Positions 8,131 through 16,859 of a stretch of 64,000 nucleotides of DNA are shown piece by piece. How positions within the stretch are numbered: the stretch's first letter is position 1; every line of letters starts with the position of its first letter. The notes under the pieces were generated by a model. It was not told where the DNA came from, did no database searches, and saw only the letters and a program-made list of their open reading frames with translations. A program made the translations under genes and the position numbers. Origin of the DNA: Streptomyces formicae (GTDB lineage Bacteria > Actinomycetota > Actinomycetes > Streptomycetales > Streptomycetaceae); the NCBI RefSeq assembly GCF_022647665.1, contig NZ_CP071872.1, positions 2,170,001-2,234,000 of the forward strand. Reading direction: 5' to 3'.

Positions 8131-8715
8131 ATGACCACTGTTGACGAAACGGCTTACGAATTCCGCACCGCCCGTCCCGAGGACACCGCGACCATCGAGG
8201 CCCTCGACGGCTCCTTCACCACCAGCACCGTCTTCCAAGTGGCCGCCAGTGACGCCGGGTTCGCGCTCCGGGAGGTCCCGGTGGACCCGCCCCTGACCAA
8301 GGTCTTCCCCGAGGACGATTCCGACGGCGACGAGGAGGGCGGCGCGGAGGGCGGCGCGGACGGCGAGGAGTCCGGCAGCCGCACCTTCGTCGCCGTCGGC
8401 GCCGACGGCGAGTTGGCCGGCTTCGTCGCCGTCTCCTACTCCCCGTGGAACCGCCGCCTCACCATCGAGGACATCGAGGTCGCCCCTGACCACCGGGGCC
8501 GTGGCGTCGGCCGCGCGCTGATGGGACACGCCGTCGGATTCGCCCGCGAGCGCGGCGCCGGGCACATCTGGCTGGAGGTCACCAACGTCAACGCCCCGGC
8601 CATCCACGCCTACCGGCGGATGGGCTTCGCCTTCTGCGGACTGGACACGGCCCTCTACCACGGCACCGAATCCGAGGGCGAGCAGGCGATCTACATGAGC
8701 ATGCCCTGCCCCTGA
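8131..8715 (+). CDS. nat: Streptothricin/nourseothricin N-acetyltransferase (self-resistance)
   Basis: This 194-aa GNAT enzyme closely matches the nourseothricin acetyltransferase Nat1 in pattern: LREVPVDPPLTKVFP, WNRRLTIEDIEVAPDHRG (Nat1 has WNRRLTVEDIEVAPEHRG), HIWLEVTNVNAPAIHAYRRM and the C-terminus MSMPCP. It acetylates the beta-lysine amino group of streptothricin using acetyl-CoA, protecting the producer. An acidic, repetitive insert (about residues 66-86, Asp/Glu/Gly/Ser) is typical of this subfamily and varies in length. No ribosome-binding site precedes the ATG, and a TAGCGT -10-like motif ends only 6 bp upstream, so a leaderless mRNA is plausible. It converges on the gene at 8691 with a 25-bp 3' overlap. 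Confidence 0.95.
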   Translation: MTTVDETAYEFRTARPEDTATIEALDGSFTTSTVFQVAASDAGFALREVPVDPPLTKVFPEDDSDGDEEGGAEGGADGEESGSRTFVAVGADGELAGFVAVSYSPWNRRLTIEDIEVAPDHRGRGVGRALMGHAVGFARERGAGHIWLEVTNVNAPAIHAYRRMGFAFCGLDTALYHGTESEGEQAIYMSMPCP

Positions 8716-9461
8716 GCGGACAGCAGGCGGCGGAAGGCGGGGGCGGACCCGTCGCCCGGCGCGATCGTCACGGTCAGCAGCCAGGCGGGGGCCCCGTCCG
8801 GCCCTGTCGCCGGCGCGTACCACTCCACGCGCGCGTCCAGCAGCCGGTCGCCGGCCTCCCGGCGGTCGGCGTACCAACTGCGGAACGCCTCGGTCCGCCA
8901 CACCGTCAGCGGCACCGACCGCTCGCCGGCGGACCGCGCCGAGCCCTGTCCGATCGCGCGCAGGGCCGCATCCGCCGCCCCTGGGACCGTGCGCTCCACC
9001 GGCACCCCGAGGACGTCGGCGAAGTGCAGCAGGTACTCCATGCGTTCGGCCTTCGGTGGCGCCCCCAGCACCGTGCGGCCCGAGTCGCACCACGCACCCC
9101 ATTTGATGTTGGAGACCAGCCCGGGCAGCCGGCTCATCTCCCGGGGGATCCAGAACAGGATCACGTCGGAGCGGCGCATGGCTTCCTCCTCCCAGGCGAT
9201 CTGGTCGGCGTAGGCCGGGTACGAGCCGCCGCGCACCGGCTCGGGCAGGAACACCACCAGGCGCCCCGCGCCGGACCACGCGGTGCTCAGTGCGGCGACG
9301 GCGTCCGGGCGCCACGAGGGCTCCGCGGGGTCGGTGGGGGTGGGCCCGCACAGGTACACGGCTGCGGCCCAGGCCTCGGGCGGCTCCTGGCCGACATGCA
9401 CGACCTGGACGGCAGGTCCGGCGGGGGTATGGGTGGCAGTGGTGGCGGACTCAGCGGACAC
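8691..9461 (-). CDS. Nucleoside 2-deoxyribosyltransferase-like protein
   Basis: This 256-aa protein has a Nuc_deoxyrib_tr-like Rossmann domain in the N-terminal 150 residues: VYLCGPTP, IAWEEEAMRRSDVILFWIPR and VSNIKWGAWCDSGRTVLGAP. In the family the segment aligned to NIKWG usually carries a catalytic Glu (NVEFG). Here that position appears to be Lys, so ordinary N-glycosidic transfer may not occur. The C-terminal 80 residues (VEWYAPATGPDG and onward) look like a separate small domain. Its start overlaps the preceding alpha/beta hydrolase by 11 bp, placing it last in the leftward cluster operon. Its role in streptothricin assembly is unknown. Confidence 0.7.
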   Translation of the reverse strand: MSAESATTATHTPAGPAVQVVHVGQEPPEAWAAAVYLCGPTPTDPAEPSWRPDAVAALSTAWSGAGRLVVFLPEPVRGGSYPAYADQIAWEEEAMRRSDVILFWIPREMSRLPGLVSNIKWGAWCDSGRTVLGAPPKAERMEYLLHFADVLGVPVERTVPGAADAALRAIGQGSARSAGERSVPLTVWRTEAFRSWYADRREAGDRLLDARVEWYAPATGPDGAPAWLLTVTIAPGDGSAPAFRRLLSAQGQGMLM

Positions 9462-10293
9462 GGGACGCTCCGGGGTCGGTCGGCGGAAGAGTGGCGAGGA
9501 AGTCCAGCAGGAGGGTGTTGAAGGGCTCGGGCCGTTCCAGGAACCCGAGATGGCCGGTGTCCGGCAGCTGCGCGTAGCGGGCGCCGGGGATCGCCTCGGC
9601 CACCTCCCGGCCCAGCGGGGCCGGCGCCAGCATGTCGTCGGCGAAGCCCACCACCAGTACGGGAACGGAGATCCTGGCGCAGTCTGCGAGCCGGTCCCGG
9701 ATCGGTGGCTCGGGGCGCTGCACCGCTGCGGCGAAATTGCGGGTGAGTGCGGCCAGTTCGAACAAGTCGAGCCATTCTGCCGCCGCAGCCTCGTCGGCCA
9801 GGGTTCTCGGGGAGAGGTTCTGTACCAGGCGCACGAGCGCCTCGCACTCCGGCGGTAGCTGGATGCCCGCCTCCGCGTACGCGGCCTCGGCCCGGGCCAG
9901 CGCCTCGCCGACCGGATCGGGCCGGCCCCGGGTCGCGGCCAGCACCGCGCCGCTCACCAGGTGCGGATCGGTGAGGAGCAACTCCTGTACCGCCAGGGCC
10001 CCGAGGGAGTGGCCGACCAGTGGGCAGGGTGGCAGGGCCAGCGCTGTCACCAGCTCTCGTATCGCGCCGGTGAGTTCAGCGGCTCCGGTGGCGGGGCCGT
10101 GGTCGAAGGTGATCACCGCACGGCCTGCCGCGGTCAGCGCGGGTACCTGGTGGCGCTCCCAGATCCGGCCGGTGCCTCCCGAGCCGGCGACCAGGAGCAC
10201 CGGCTCCCCGGTGCCGTGCAGGGTGTACGCCTGCCCGCCGGGTGTGCGTCCCTTCTTCCGCGCGGCGTCCGCCGCGCCCGTCGGGCCCGTCAC
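9451..10293 (-). CDS. Alpha/beta-hydrolase
   Basis: This 280-aa alpha/beta-hydrolase has the nucleophile elbow GHSLG, a late Asp (VVGFADDMLAP) and a His (DTGHLGF), completing a Ser-Asp-His triad. The substrate is unknown. An ester, lactam or thioester hydrolysis role in the pathway, such as proofreading, is conceivable. Its ATG overlaps the stop of the upstream kinase gene by four bases, indicating translational coupling inside the leftward operon. Confidence 0.85.
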   Translation of the reverse strand: MTGPTGAADAARKKGRTPGGQAYTLHGTGEPVLLVAGSGGTGRIWERHQVPALTAAGRAVITFDHGPATGAAELTGAIRELVTALALPPCPLVGHSLGALAVQELLLTDPHLVSGAVLAATRGRPDPVGEALARAEAAYAEAGIQLPPECEALVRLVQNLSPRTLADEAAAAEWLDLFELAALTRNFAAAVQRPEPPIRDRLADCARISVPVLVVGFADDMLAPAPLGREVAEAIPGARYAQLPDTGHLGFLERPEPFNTLLLDFLATLPPTDPGASRVR

Positions 10294-11240
10294 GACGCCA
10301 TCCTGCGCAGTGCCGTCTCCACCCAGGCCGGGCGGCCGGTGTCCAGGCCGCGCAGCGCCACGTGGACCCAGAGGAAGGATGCCCGGGCCAGGATGTGCGA
10401 GCGCATGCCGTCACGGACCTCGCCGCCCGCGGACCGGTAGGCGTCCAGGAGCCGGTCGAGCACGCCCGGGCCGCCGGCGTAGAGCATGTCGACGAAGTCG
10501 GCGGCGGGGTCCCCGACGCCCGCGTTCGCCCAGTCCAGCAGCCCCGACAGGACCGGCGGCCCGGACGGTGGGCGCATCACCAGGGTGTGCCCGGGGTGCA
10601 CATCGCCGTGGACGAGTACCAGGCGGCCCGGCCACATGCGGTCGTCGTCCAGCCAGTCCTGCCAGCGCCGCAACCGGGAGGCGGGCAGCTGCACTTCGGC
10701 CCGGGCGCGGGCCAGCTTCTCCGCGATCCCGGTGCGCACCGCCTCGGGGTCCGTCGGCCTCCCCATGCCGTCCAGAGGCGTGGAGTGCACCGCTACCAGG
10801 GACCGGGCGAGCGGCTCCAGGTAGCGGTCCGGACGGGCCAGTGGGTCCATCGACCAGCCGTAGACCAGGGTGTCCGGGTCCTCACTGCCCGCCGGCTCGC
10901 CGGGGAGACGTGGGTAGGCGACCAGGTCTGGGGTGTGCAGCCGCCAGTCGGGCACCGGCACCGGGACCCGGTCGCGCACGGCGGCCAGCACGGCGCCTTC
11001 CACGGCCAGTTGCTCCGAGACCTCGGGCCGCCGCGGCTGCCGCAGGATCCAGGGGGTGCCGTCAGCGGCGCGGATATGGGTGACGTGGAAGTCCCATCCG
11101 GTGTCGTCGACCCGTGCGGACGCCGGGTCGAGTGCCACACCCAGCCTCCGCGAGGCGTACGCGACCGGCTCCGCGGGGCCGGTGCGGGGCATACCGGCGG
11201 GCGTACCGGCGGGCGCTCGGCCGGATGCCGCGGCGCTCAT
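10290..11240 (-). CDS. Aminoglycoside/macrolide phosphotransferase-family kinase
   Basis: This 316-aa APH-fold small-molecule kinase has the catalytic loop LVHGDVHPGHTLV, of the macrolide-kinase HGDxHPGH type, and the metal-binding LLDWANAGVGDPAADF. Enzymes of this fold phosphorylate hydroxyls of antibiotics or intermediates. In this cluster it could phosphorylate the sugar during biosynthesis or give a second form of self-protection. ATGA overlaps link it to both the A-domain gene upstream and the hydrolase downstream. Confidence 0.85.
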   Translation of the reverse strand: MSAAASGRAPAGTPAGMPRTGPAEPVAYASRRLGVALDPASARVDDTGWDFHVTHIRAADGTPWILRQPRRPEVSEQLAVEGAVLAAVRDRVPVPVPDWRLHTPDLVAYPRLPGEPAGSEDPDTLVYGWSMDPLARPDRYLEPLARSLVAVHSTPLDGMGRPTDPEAVRTGIAEKLARARAEVQLPASRLRRWQDWLDDDRMWPGRLVLVHGDVHPGHTLVMRPPSGPPVLSGLLDWANAGVGDPAADFVDMLYAGGPGVLDRLLDAYRSAGGEVRDGMRSHILARASFLWVHVALRGLDTGRPAWVETALRRMAS

Positions 11241-12754
11241 CGGGCCACCGCCGTGGCGCCCAGGTGGCGGTCCCGGGTCGCGTTCCGGTCCACCTTGCCG
11301 GTGTGGGTCTGCTCCAGCGCCTCGACCGGCACGATCAGACTCGGCACCAGCTGCGGCGGCGCGGTCCGCGCCAGCCGTTCCCGGATCCCCGTGGCGACCC
11401 GGCCGGGCTCGCCGTCCGGCAGGGGCACGAAGAACGCGGCCAGCGTGCCGTGCCCGGCCCGGTCCACCCTGGCGGCCGCGACCGCAGCCACCCCCTCACA
11501 CCGCCCGATCAGCGCCTCCACCTCGAGCAGGTCCACTCGGAAGCCGCGGATCTTGACCTGGTGGTCGGAGCGGCCCCGGAACACCAGGACACCGCCGGCC
11601 GCCTCGCCGACCAGGTCCCCGGTGCGGTACCAGCGGGTGCCGTCCCGTTCCGCGAAGCGCTCGGCCGTCGCCTCGGGGTTGCCGTGGTAACCGAGGGCCA
11701 GACCAGGCCCGGAAACATACAACTCGCCGCTCTCGTCGACCCGTTGTCCGACATGTGGCAGGGGGCGCCCGATGGGCATGTCCAGACCGGTGTCCGGCAG
11801 CGCGGGCGTGCCGGGACCGGCCAGCTGCACGGCGTGGGTGACCAGCGTGGTCTCCGTCGAACCGTAGGTGTTGAGCAGCCGCACACCGTCCGTGCCGGGC
11901 AGCCGGCGCCACCGCTCCAGCATGTCGGCGCGCACCGCCTCCCCGCCGATCACCACGGTACGCAGCGATGCCGGGAGCCGGGCGCCCTGGTGCAGCAGAT
12001 CCCCCGTCAGGCTGTTCCAGTACCCGGTCGGCAACACCGCGACCGAGACCTGCTGTTCCTCCACCACCCGCGCGAACCCCTCCCGGGCCGCGTCGTCGAC
12101 GACGAGGGTGGCGCCGCCCGTCAGGGTCGGGAGGATCTCCTCCAGGCTGGTGTCGCCGCCCGCGCTGTGGAAGTGCAGCACGGACTCCTCCGGGCCGATG
12201 CCGTACAGGTCGCGCAGCCGTGGCACCACGGCGGCCGGTGACCGGTGCGGGACCACGACCCCCTTGGGCTCCCCGGTGGAGCCCGAGGTGAAGAGCACGT
12301 ACGCCGGGTCCTCCGGCCGCACACCGGATTCCGGGAGCCTGGCGGCGGAGGCCGGCGTCACCGGGGTCTGTGCCCAGCGCGGCCGGATCACCGTCTCGAC
12401 GCGCGGCTGCCAGCCGGTCTCGGCGGTCGCCACGGCCTCTCGGCAGCCCGCCCGCGCCAGGATCGATTCCAGCCGGGCCTCGGGATGATCGGCCTCCAGC
12501 GGCACATACGCCCGTCCCGCGCTCAGCACGCCCAGGATCGCCGCCACGTCCCGGGCCGTGTGGTGCACGACGATCCCCACGGGCGGCTGGGGGTCCACCG
12601 TGCGCGGTGCGACGGCCCCGGCCACCGCCAGCACCCAGGCGGCGAGGGTGCCATAGCCGATGACGAGCCCGTTGTCGACCACGGCCGGGCGGGCCGGATC
12701 GATGCGCGCCGTCTCGAAGAACGGTTCCAGAAAGTGGACTTCGGCGGACTGCAT
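11237..12754 (-). CDS. Stand-alone NRPS adenylation domain (amino acid-activating)
   Basis: This is a roughly 505-aa adenylate-forming enzyme without a fused carrier domain. Core motifs are LFTSGSTGEPKGVVV (A3), NTYGSTETTL (A5), YRTGDLV (A7), GRSDHQVKIRGFRVD (A8) and the C-terminal Lys motif HTGKVDRN (A10). The ATG at 12754 is chosen because GAGGAA lies eight bases upstream; a longer frame to 12826 lacks such a signal. It is a paralogue of the frameshifted protein at 30833. In streptothricin systems a stand-alone A protein activates beta-lysine and can itself join beta-lysine residues. Which of the two paralogues does this here cannot be told by eye. Confidence 0.88.
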   Translation of the reverse strand: MQSAEVHFLEPFFETARIDPARPAVVDNGLVIGYGTLAAWVLAVAGAVAPRTVDPQPPVGIVVHHTARDVAAILGVLSAGRAYVPLEADHPEARLESILARAGCREAVATAETGWQPRVETVIRPRWAQTPVTPASAARLPESGVRPEDPAYVLFTSGSTGEPKGVVVPHRSPAAVVPRLRDLYGIGPEESVLHFHSAGGDTSLEEILPTLTGGATLVVDDAAREGFARVVEEQQVSVAVLPTGYWNSLTGDLLHQGARLPASLRTVVIGGEAVRADMLERWRRLPGTDGVRLLNTYGSTETTLVTHAVQLAGPGTPALPDTGLDMPIGRPLPHVGQRVDESGELYVSGPGLALGYHGNPEATAERFAERDGTRWYRTGDLVGEAAGGVLVFRGRSDHQVKIRGFRVDLLEVEALIGRCEGVAAVAAARVDRAGHGTLAAFFVPLPDGEPGRVATGIRERLARTAPPQLVPSLIVPVEALEQTHTGKVDRNATRDRHLGATAVAR

Positions 12755-12788
12755 TGTGAATTTCCTCGTCCTGTTGGAATATTGGCGG

Positions 12789-14447
12789 GTGCGTATTGTT
12801 GTGGACCACGATCTGAAAATACCCATGCGGGACGGCTCGTTATTGAGTGCCGACCTCTATCGCCCGGAGACCTCCGAAGCGGTGCCGGTGCTCATTCGGC
12901 GGACGCCCTACGGGAAATCGGGGAGCCCGGGCGGGGCGTCCGTCGACGGCCCCCGGCTGGTGCGTTCCGGATACGCGCTGCTGGTGCAGGACGTGCGCGG
13001 GCGGTTCGCCTCCGGCGGCACCTTCGAGCCGTACTGGAACGAGGCCGCGGACGGCGCGGACACCGTCGCCTGGGCGGTGGCGCAGCCGTGGTGCGACGGC
13101 TCCGCGGGCCTGTTCGGCCGTTCCTACGAGGCCATGGCCGCACTGCTCGCGGCGGCCGAGGGGCCGCCCGGTCTCGCCGCCATAGCCCCTCACGTGGCCG
13201 GTTCCGGGTTCGACGAGGGCTGGACCCGCCAGGGTGGCGCTTTCCAGCTGGGCTTCGTCCTCTACTGGGTGCTGTACGACCTGCTGCTCAGCGGTGCCGG
13301 GCTGACCGGGCCGGAACTCGCCGAAGTGGCCGACGCGGTCGACCGGATCGACGACCTCTACCGGAACCCCGACGCCGCCGCGGACCTCCTGGACCGGCTC
13401 GCCCCGTTCTACCGGCAATGGCGAGAGCACCCCGGCGGCGACCCGTACTGGCGGCGCGCCGCACCCCGTGAGTCGTATCCGGCGATAAACGTCCCGGTGC
13501 TCAATCTGACGGGTTGGTACGACATATTTATCGCCGGTGCCCTGGAGAATTACCGGGGAATCCGGGAACAGGGCGTGGCGACGACTCTGGTGGTCGGCCC
13601 CTGGTCCCATTGCGTCACCGGCGGAATTTTCCCCCAGCGCCGCTACGGACTGGCCGCCGACGAACAGCACCTCGATGTCACCGCCCTGCACCTGGACCAC
13701 TTCGACCGCCATGTGCGCCGGCGGGGGAGTGGTGCGGCCCCCGGTCCGGTACGGCTCTTCCTCACCGGCGCCGATGAGTGGCGCACCTTCCCCCACTGGC
13801 CGGTCCCCGGCACCGAGGAGTACGTCCTCCACCTCGACGGCCGCGGCCTGACGCCGGGCTCCGCCCCGGAGGCCTCCGGCAGCGACCTGATCCGCCACGA
13901 CCCGGCCGACCCGGTGCCCACCACCGGCGGCGCCACCGCCCTGCCCGGTCAGTTCACCGGAGGCGACTGCGGTCCGCTCGACCAGCGCGAGGTGGAGCTG
14001 CGCGCCGATGTGCTGTGTTTCACCGGCGCCGAGCTCACCGATCCGCTGACCGTCGTCGGCGACACCGCCTTGACGGTGTTCGTCACCGCGGACGCCGCGG
14101 GCGCCGACGTGACCGGCAAGCTCGTCGACGTCCACCCGGACGGCCGGGCGGAGCTGCTGTGCGACGGCATCCGCCGGCTGGAGCCCGCAGCGGCCGTGGG
14201 CGCCGCGGAGAGGCGGCAGGACCCGGGGGCGGGTGCGGCACCGGCCCCATGCGAGCCGGTCGAGGTCACCGTCCGTCTTGGCGCGATCGGCCATGTCTTC
14301 CGCGCGGGCCACCGGATCCGCCTGGAGATCGCGGCCAGCAACGCTCCGCGCTTCGACGTCCATCCCCTGGTCGTCGCGCACCACACAGTCCACCAAGGCG
14401 GTGACCATCCTTCACGCCTGCGGCTGCCGCGCCTCGTCGGAGGCTGA
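12789..14447 (+). CDS. CocE/NonD (S15-like) serine hydrolase
   Basis: This is a roughly 552-aa X-Pro-dipeptidyl-peptidase/cocaine-esterase-type hydrolase. It begins with the typical MRDGSLLSADLYRP strand, has the nucleophile motif GRSYEAM, the Asp region GWYDIFIAGALENY and the His region WSHCVTGG, then a C-terminal jelly-roll domain. The GTG at 12789 is preferred, with another GTG at 12801 possible. It opposes the leftward operon: its start is only 34 bp from the divergent A-domain start and its 3' end overlaps the glycosyltransferase gene by 36 bp. It might trim or deacylate a streptothricin intermediate, but that is inference. Confidence 0.85.
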   Translation: MRIVVDHDLKIPMRDGSLLSADLYRPETSEAVPVLIRRTPYGKSGSPGGASVDGPRLVRSGYALLVQDVRGRFASGGTFEPYWNEAADGADTVAWAVAQPWCDGSAGLFGRSYEAMAALLAAAEGPPGLAAIAPHVAGSGFDEGWTRQGGAFQLGFVLYWVLYDLLLSGAGLTGPELAEVADAVDRIDDLYRNPDAAADLLDRLAPFYRQWREHPGGDPYWRRAAPRESYPAINVPVLNLTGWYDIFIAGALENYRGIREQGVATTLVVGPWSHCVTGGIFPQRRYGLAADEQHLDVTALHLDHFDRHVRRRGSGAAPGPVRLFLTGADEWRTFPHWPVPGTEEYVLHLDGRGLTPGSAPEASGSDLIRHDPADPVPTTGGATALPGQFTGGDCGPLDQREVELRADVLCFTGAELTDPLTVVGDTALTVFVTADAAGADVTGKLVDVHPDGRAELLCDGIRRLEPAAAVGAAERRQDPGAGAAPAPCEPVEVTVRLGAIGHVFRAGHRIRLEIAASNAPRFDVHPLVVAHHTVHQGGDHPSRLRLPRLVGG

Positions 14448-15494
14448 GGCGGCGGCTTCCGGGCCGGCGGCGTCCGGGTGGAAGACCGACAGGTCGGCCA
14501 CCTGCTCGATCCGCCGGCCCGCCTCCCAGTGCGCCCGGCGCAGCCGGCGCATCTGGGCCTTGGTCAGGCGGGTGCTGTGCTGCGGGATCGACCGCACCAT
14601 CCTGGCCCGCTTGGCCGAGACCGGGTAGCGGTCGCGCACCTTGTACGGGTCGTTCAGCAGATGGTGGACGGTGCCCGTGTGGAAGGCGGCCTTGAGCAGC
14701 GCGTAGTAGGCCGCCGCGCCCACGCCCTTGTCGCGGGCGCAGTGCACCAGCGTCTTCGACGCCTCGGACAGCCGCCACACCACCGGCACCGCCGGGGTGG
14801 TGAACACGCCGGTCTCCTGGGCGATGCCCTCGCCGACGCCGTAGCGGAAGTAGCTGCGCATGTTCGCGAAGCCGTGCTGGGCGTCGTGGAAGATCCGGGC
14901 CTCGGGCAGGTACACCACCGGGATGCCGGCCAGCTGGAGCCGGAAGTCGAACTCCCGGTCCTCGCACCAGTGGATCAGTTCGTCGAAGTGGTAGCCGCCG
15001 ATGTGGTCGACGATCGCGCGGTTGTAGATCAGCGGCGGGGACAGGGCGCTGACGTAGTCGCCCTCGTCGAACTCCCGCACGCGGGCGGTCAGCTTGCTGA
15101 GCAGCCCGTCCGACTCCCCGTACACCACCTGCCCCTTGACCACCGGGGCGGTGAGGACCGCACGGACCATGGCCCGGACCACGCCCGGGGCGAAGGTGCA
15201 GTCGGAGTCCATCAGCAGCAGGTACTGCCGGTCGGTGGCGGCGGCCCCCGCGTTGTAGGCCGCGCCCAGGTTGCCGACGTCGTCGATCTCGGTGACCGTC
15301 AGCGGCCGCGGGTGCTCGGCGATCAGTTCCAGCACCGCGTCACTGGGACCGTTGAGCGCCAGGACGATCTCGACGTCCTCTTCGATCGACGCGATGCAGT
15401 CGGCGATCCGCAGGTCGTCGCGCAGAGCGATGATGACGGCGGTCCGGGCGATGCCCTTGTCGACCGCGGCCTCGTCAACCGGTTCGGTGGCCAT
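14412..15494 (-). CDS. Family 2 glycosyltransferase
   Basis: This 360-aa GT-A fold glycosyltransferase has the nucleotide-sugar DxD motif in LLLMDSDCTF, a GNLGAAYNAGA loop and the acceptor-side WCEDREFDFRL motif. The C-terminal 80 residues are Arg-rich. It is a candidate for attaching the gulosamine-type sugar to the streptolidine unit, or for handling the amino-sugar precursor. It lies downstream of the ATP-grasp gene after a 132-bp gap that shows no evident signal. Confidence 0.85.
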   Translation of the reverse strand: MATEPVDEAAVDKGIARTAVIIALRDDLRIADCIASIEEDVEIVLALNGPSDAVLELIAEHPRPLTVTEIDDVGNLGAAYNAGAAATDRQYLLLMDSDCTFAPGVVRAMVRAVLTAPVVKGQVVYGESDGLLSKLTARVREFDEGDYVSALSPPLIYNRAIVDHIGGYHFDELIHWCEDREFDFRLQLAGIPVVYLPEARIFHDAQHGFANMRSYFRYGVGEGIAQETGVFTTPAVPVVWRLSEASKTLVHCARDKGVGAAAYYALLKAAFHTGTVHHLLNDPYKVRDRYPVSAKRARMVRSIPQHSTRLTKAQMRRLRRAHWEAGRRIEQVADLSVFHPDAAGPEAAASASDEARQPQA

Positions 15495-15626
15495 CCGGTT
15501 CTCCCTCGTCTCGGTCGTGTGTGCGGTGCGGGGGCTCCGCGCGGGCCGTGTGGCCCGCGCGGAGGGACTGGTGTGTCCGGTACGCCTCGTGTGGCGGCGG
15601 TGTCCGGCGCGGCGGGTGGAGCGCGG

Positions 15627-16859
15627 TCATCCGGCCGAGTCCTTGAACCGCAGCGGCAGCGCGCGCAGCGTACGCTCGGCGACCGCCTCCGCCTCGGCCG
15701 GCTCAGCGGCGTACGCGATCACCCCCGCCAGGGCGTCGGCTCCGCCGCGATAGGGCGGCACCACGGTGCCGGGCGCCAGTTCGGTGCCCCAGAACACGTC
15801 GTGGACCCCGGCCCGGCGGGTGACGTCCCGCGGGTCGCCGACCCACTCCACCACCCCGCCGTCCGCCGGCAGGAACCGCTGGACCGCCGCCCGGTTGTGC
15901 GTCGGCTCCAGCTCGCCCGGCTCCAGGGGCCAGCCCAGCGCCAGCCGCACCACGTTGGGCAGCGGGTCCACTCCTGTCGCCAGCCTCATCACCTCGGTGG
16001 CGATCCGGGAGCCGGTGAGCCGACAGGTGATCTCCAGAAGCACCACCCGGCCGTCGTGCGTGCGCAGGATGTCGGTGTTGATCACTGTCGGGTCCAGGCG
16101 CAGAGCGCGTGCCCCGCGCAGTACCACGTCGGTGATCTCGTCGATCTGCTCGGTGGTGAGCCGGCTGGGAAGTGTGTCGCCGCCCTCGAAGAAGTACGGG
16201 GCGAACTCCTCCTTGCGCCCGTACTCCCGGTCGGCGAAACCGAACCGGTGCAGCTCGCCGTCGGCCATGAAGGCCGCCAGCGTGTGCTCGGTGCCCTCCA
16301 GGAACTCCTCGATCACGATCCGCCCGCCGGGGCTGAGCCGCAGCGCCTCCGCGGCGCACTCGCGCACCCGGTCGGCCGACTCCACCTTCATCACGCCCAG
16401 CGACCCGGTCTGGTCACTGGGTTTGATGACCGCAGGCAGGCCGATCTCGGCGACCGCCTGCACCGCCTCGCCCACGCTCTCCGCGGGCGCGAAACGGGGT
16501 ACGTCCAGCCCCGCCTTGCGCAGGATCGCCAGCCGCCGGTCCTTCAGGGTGCAGTTCAGCGCTGTCTCCAGGGGCAGCCCCGGGCAGCCGAAACGGTGCG
16601 CGAGCGTGCTGATGACGGGCGGGTTGTCGGCGCCCAGCGAGAACACCCCGTCGATGCGGTCGATGCCGGCTGCCGACAGTGCGGCGAGGACGGCCACGGC
16701 GTCGTTCGGGTCGCACACCAGCAGCACGTCCGCGGCCGCCCGCACCCGGTCGGTCGGGGTGTCCGTGACCACCACCAACTCCCACCGGGGCAACCGCAGT
16801 TCGGTGAGTGAGTGGTCCATTCCGGTACCGATCCCGCAGACCAGGAGCCGGTCAGTCAC
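15627..16859 (-). CDS. ATP-grasp ligase
   Basis: This is a roughly 410-aa ATP-grasp protein (carboxylate-amine ligase type). An N-terminal Rossmann-like domain is followed by the ATP-binding fold, with VIKPSDQTGSLGV (nucleotide Lys) and metal-binding VVLLEITCRLTGS. Such enzymes form amide bonds through acyl-phosphate intermediates. The GTG at 16859 overlaps the end of the PIG-L gene by eight bases and is preferred over the far upstream ATG at 17027, which lies entirely inside that gene. It may form an amide or lactam bond in streptolidine-sugar assembly. Confidence 0.87.
   Translation of the reverse strand: MTDRLLVCGIGTGMDHSLTELRLPRWELVVVTDTPTDRVRAAADVLLVCDPNDAVAVLAALSAAGIDRIDGVFSLGADNPPVISTLAHRFGCPGLPLETALNCTLKDRRLAILRKAGLDVPRFAPAESVGEAVQAVAEIGLPAVIKPSDQTGSLGVMKVESADRVRECAAEALRLSPGGRIVIEEFLEGTEHTLAAFMADGELHRFGFADREYGRKEEFAPYFFEGGDTLPSRLTTEQIDEITDVVLRGARALRLDPTVINTDILRTHDGRVVLLEITCRLTGSRIATEVMRLATGVDPLPNVVRLALGWPLEPGELEPTHNRAAVQRFLPADGGVVEWVGDPRDVTRRAGVHDVFWGTELAPGTVVPPYRGGADALAGVIAYAAEPAEAEAVAERTLRALPLRFKDSAG

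Noticed and set aside
12755..12826. Extended N-terminus (24 residues) of the stand-alone A protein
   Set aside because: The GAGGAA site fits the ATG at 12754, and the extension would overlap the divergent hydrolase start.
14478..16811. A 777-codon rightward open frame opposite the GT2 and ATP-grasp genes
   Set aside because: Antisense shadow with low-complexity Gly/Arg/Val composition and no recognisable domain; the leftward genes have clear motifs.
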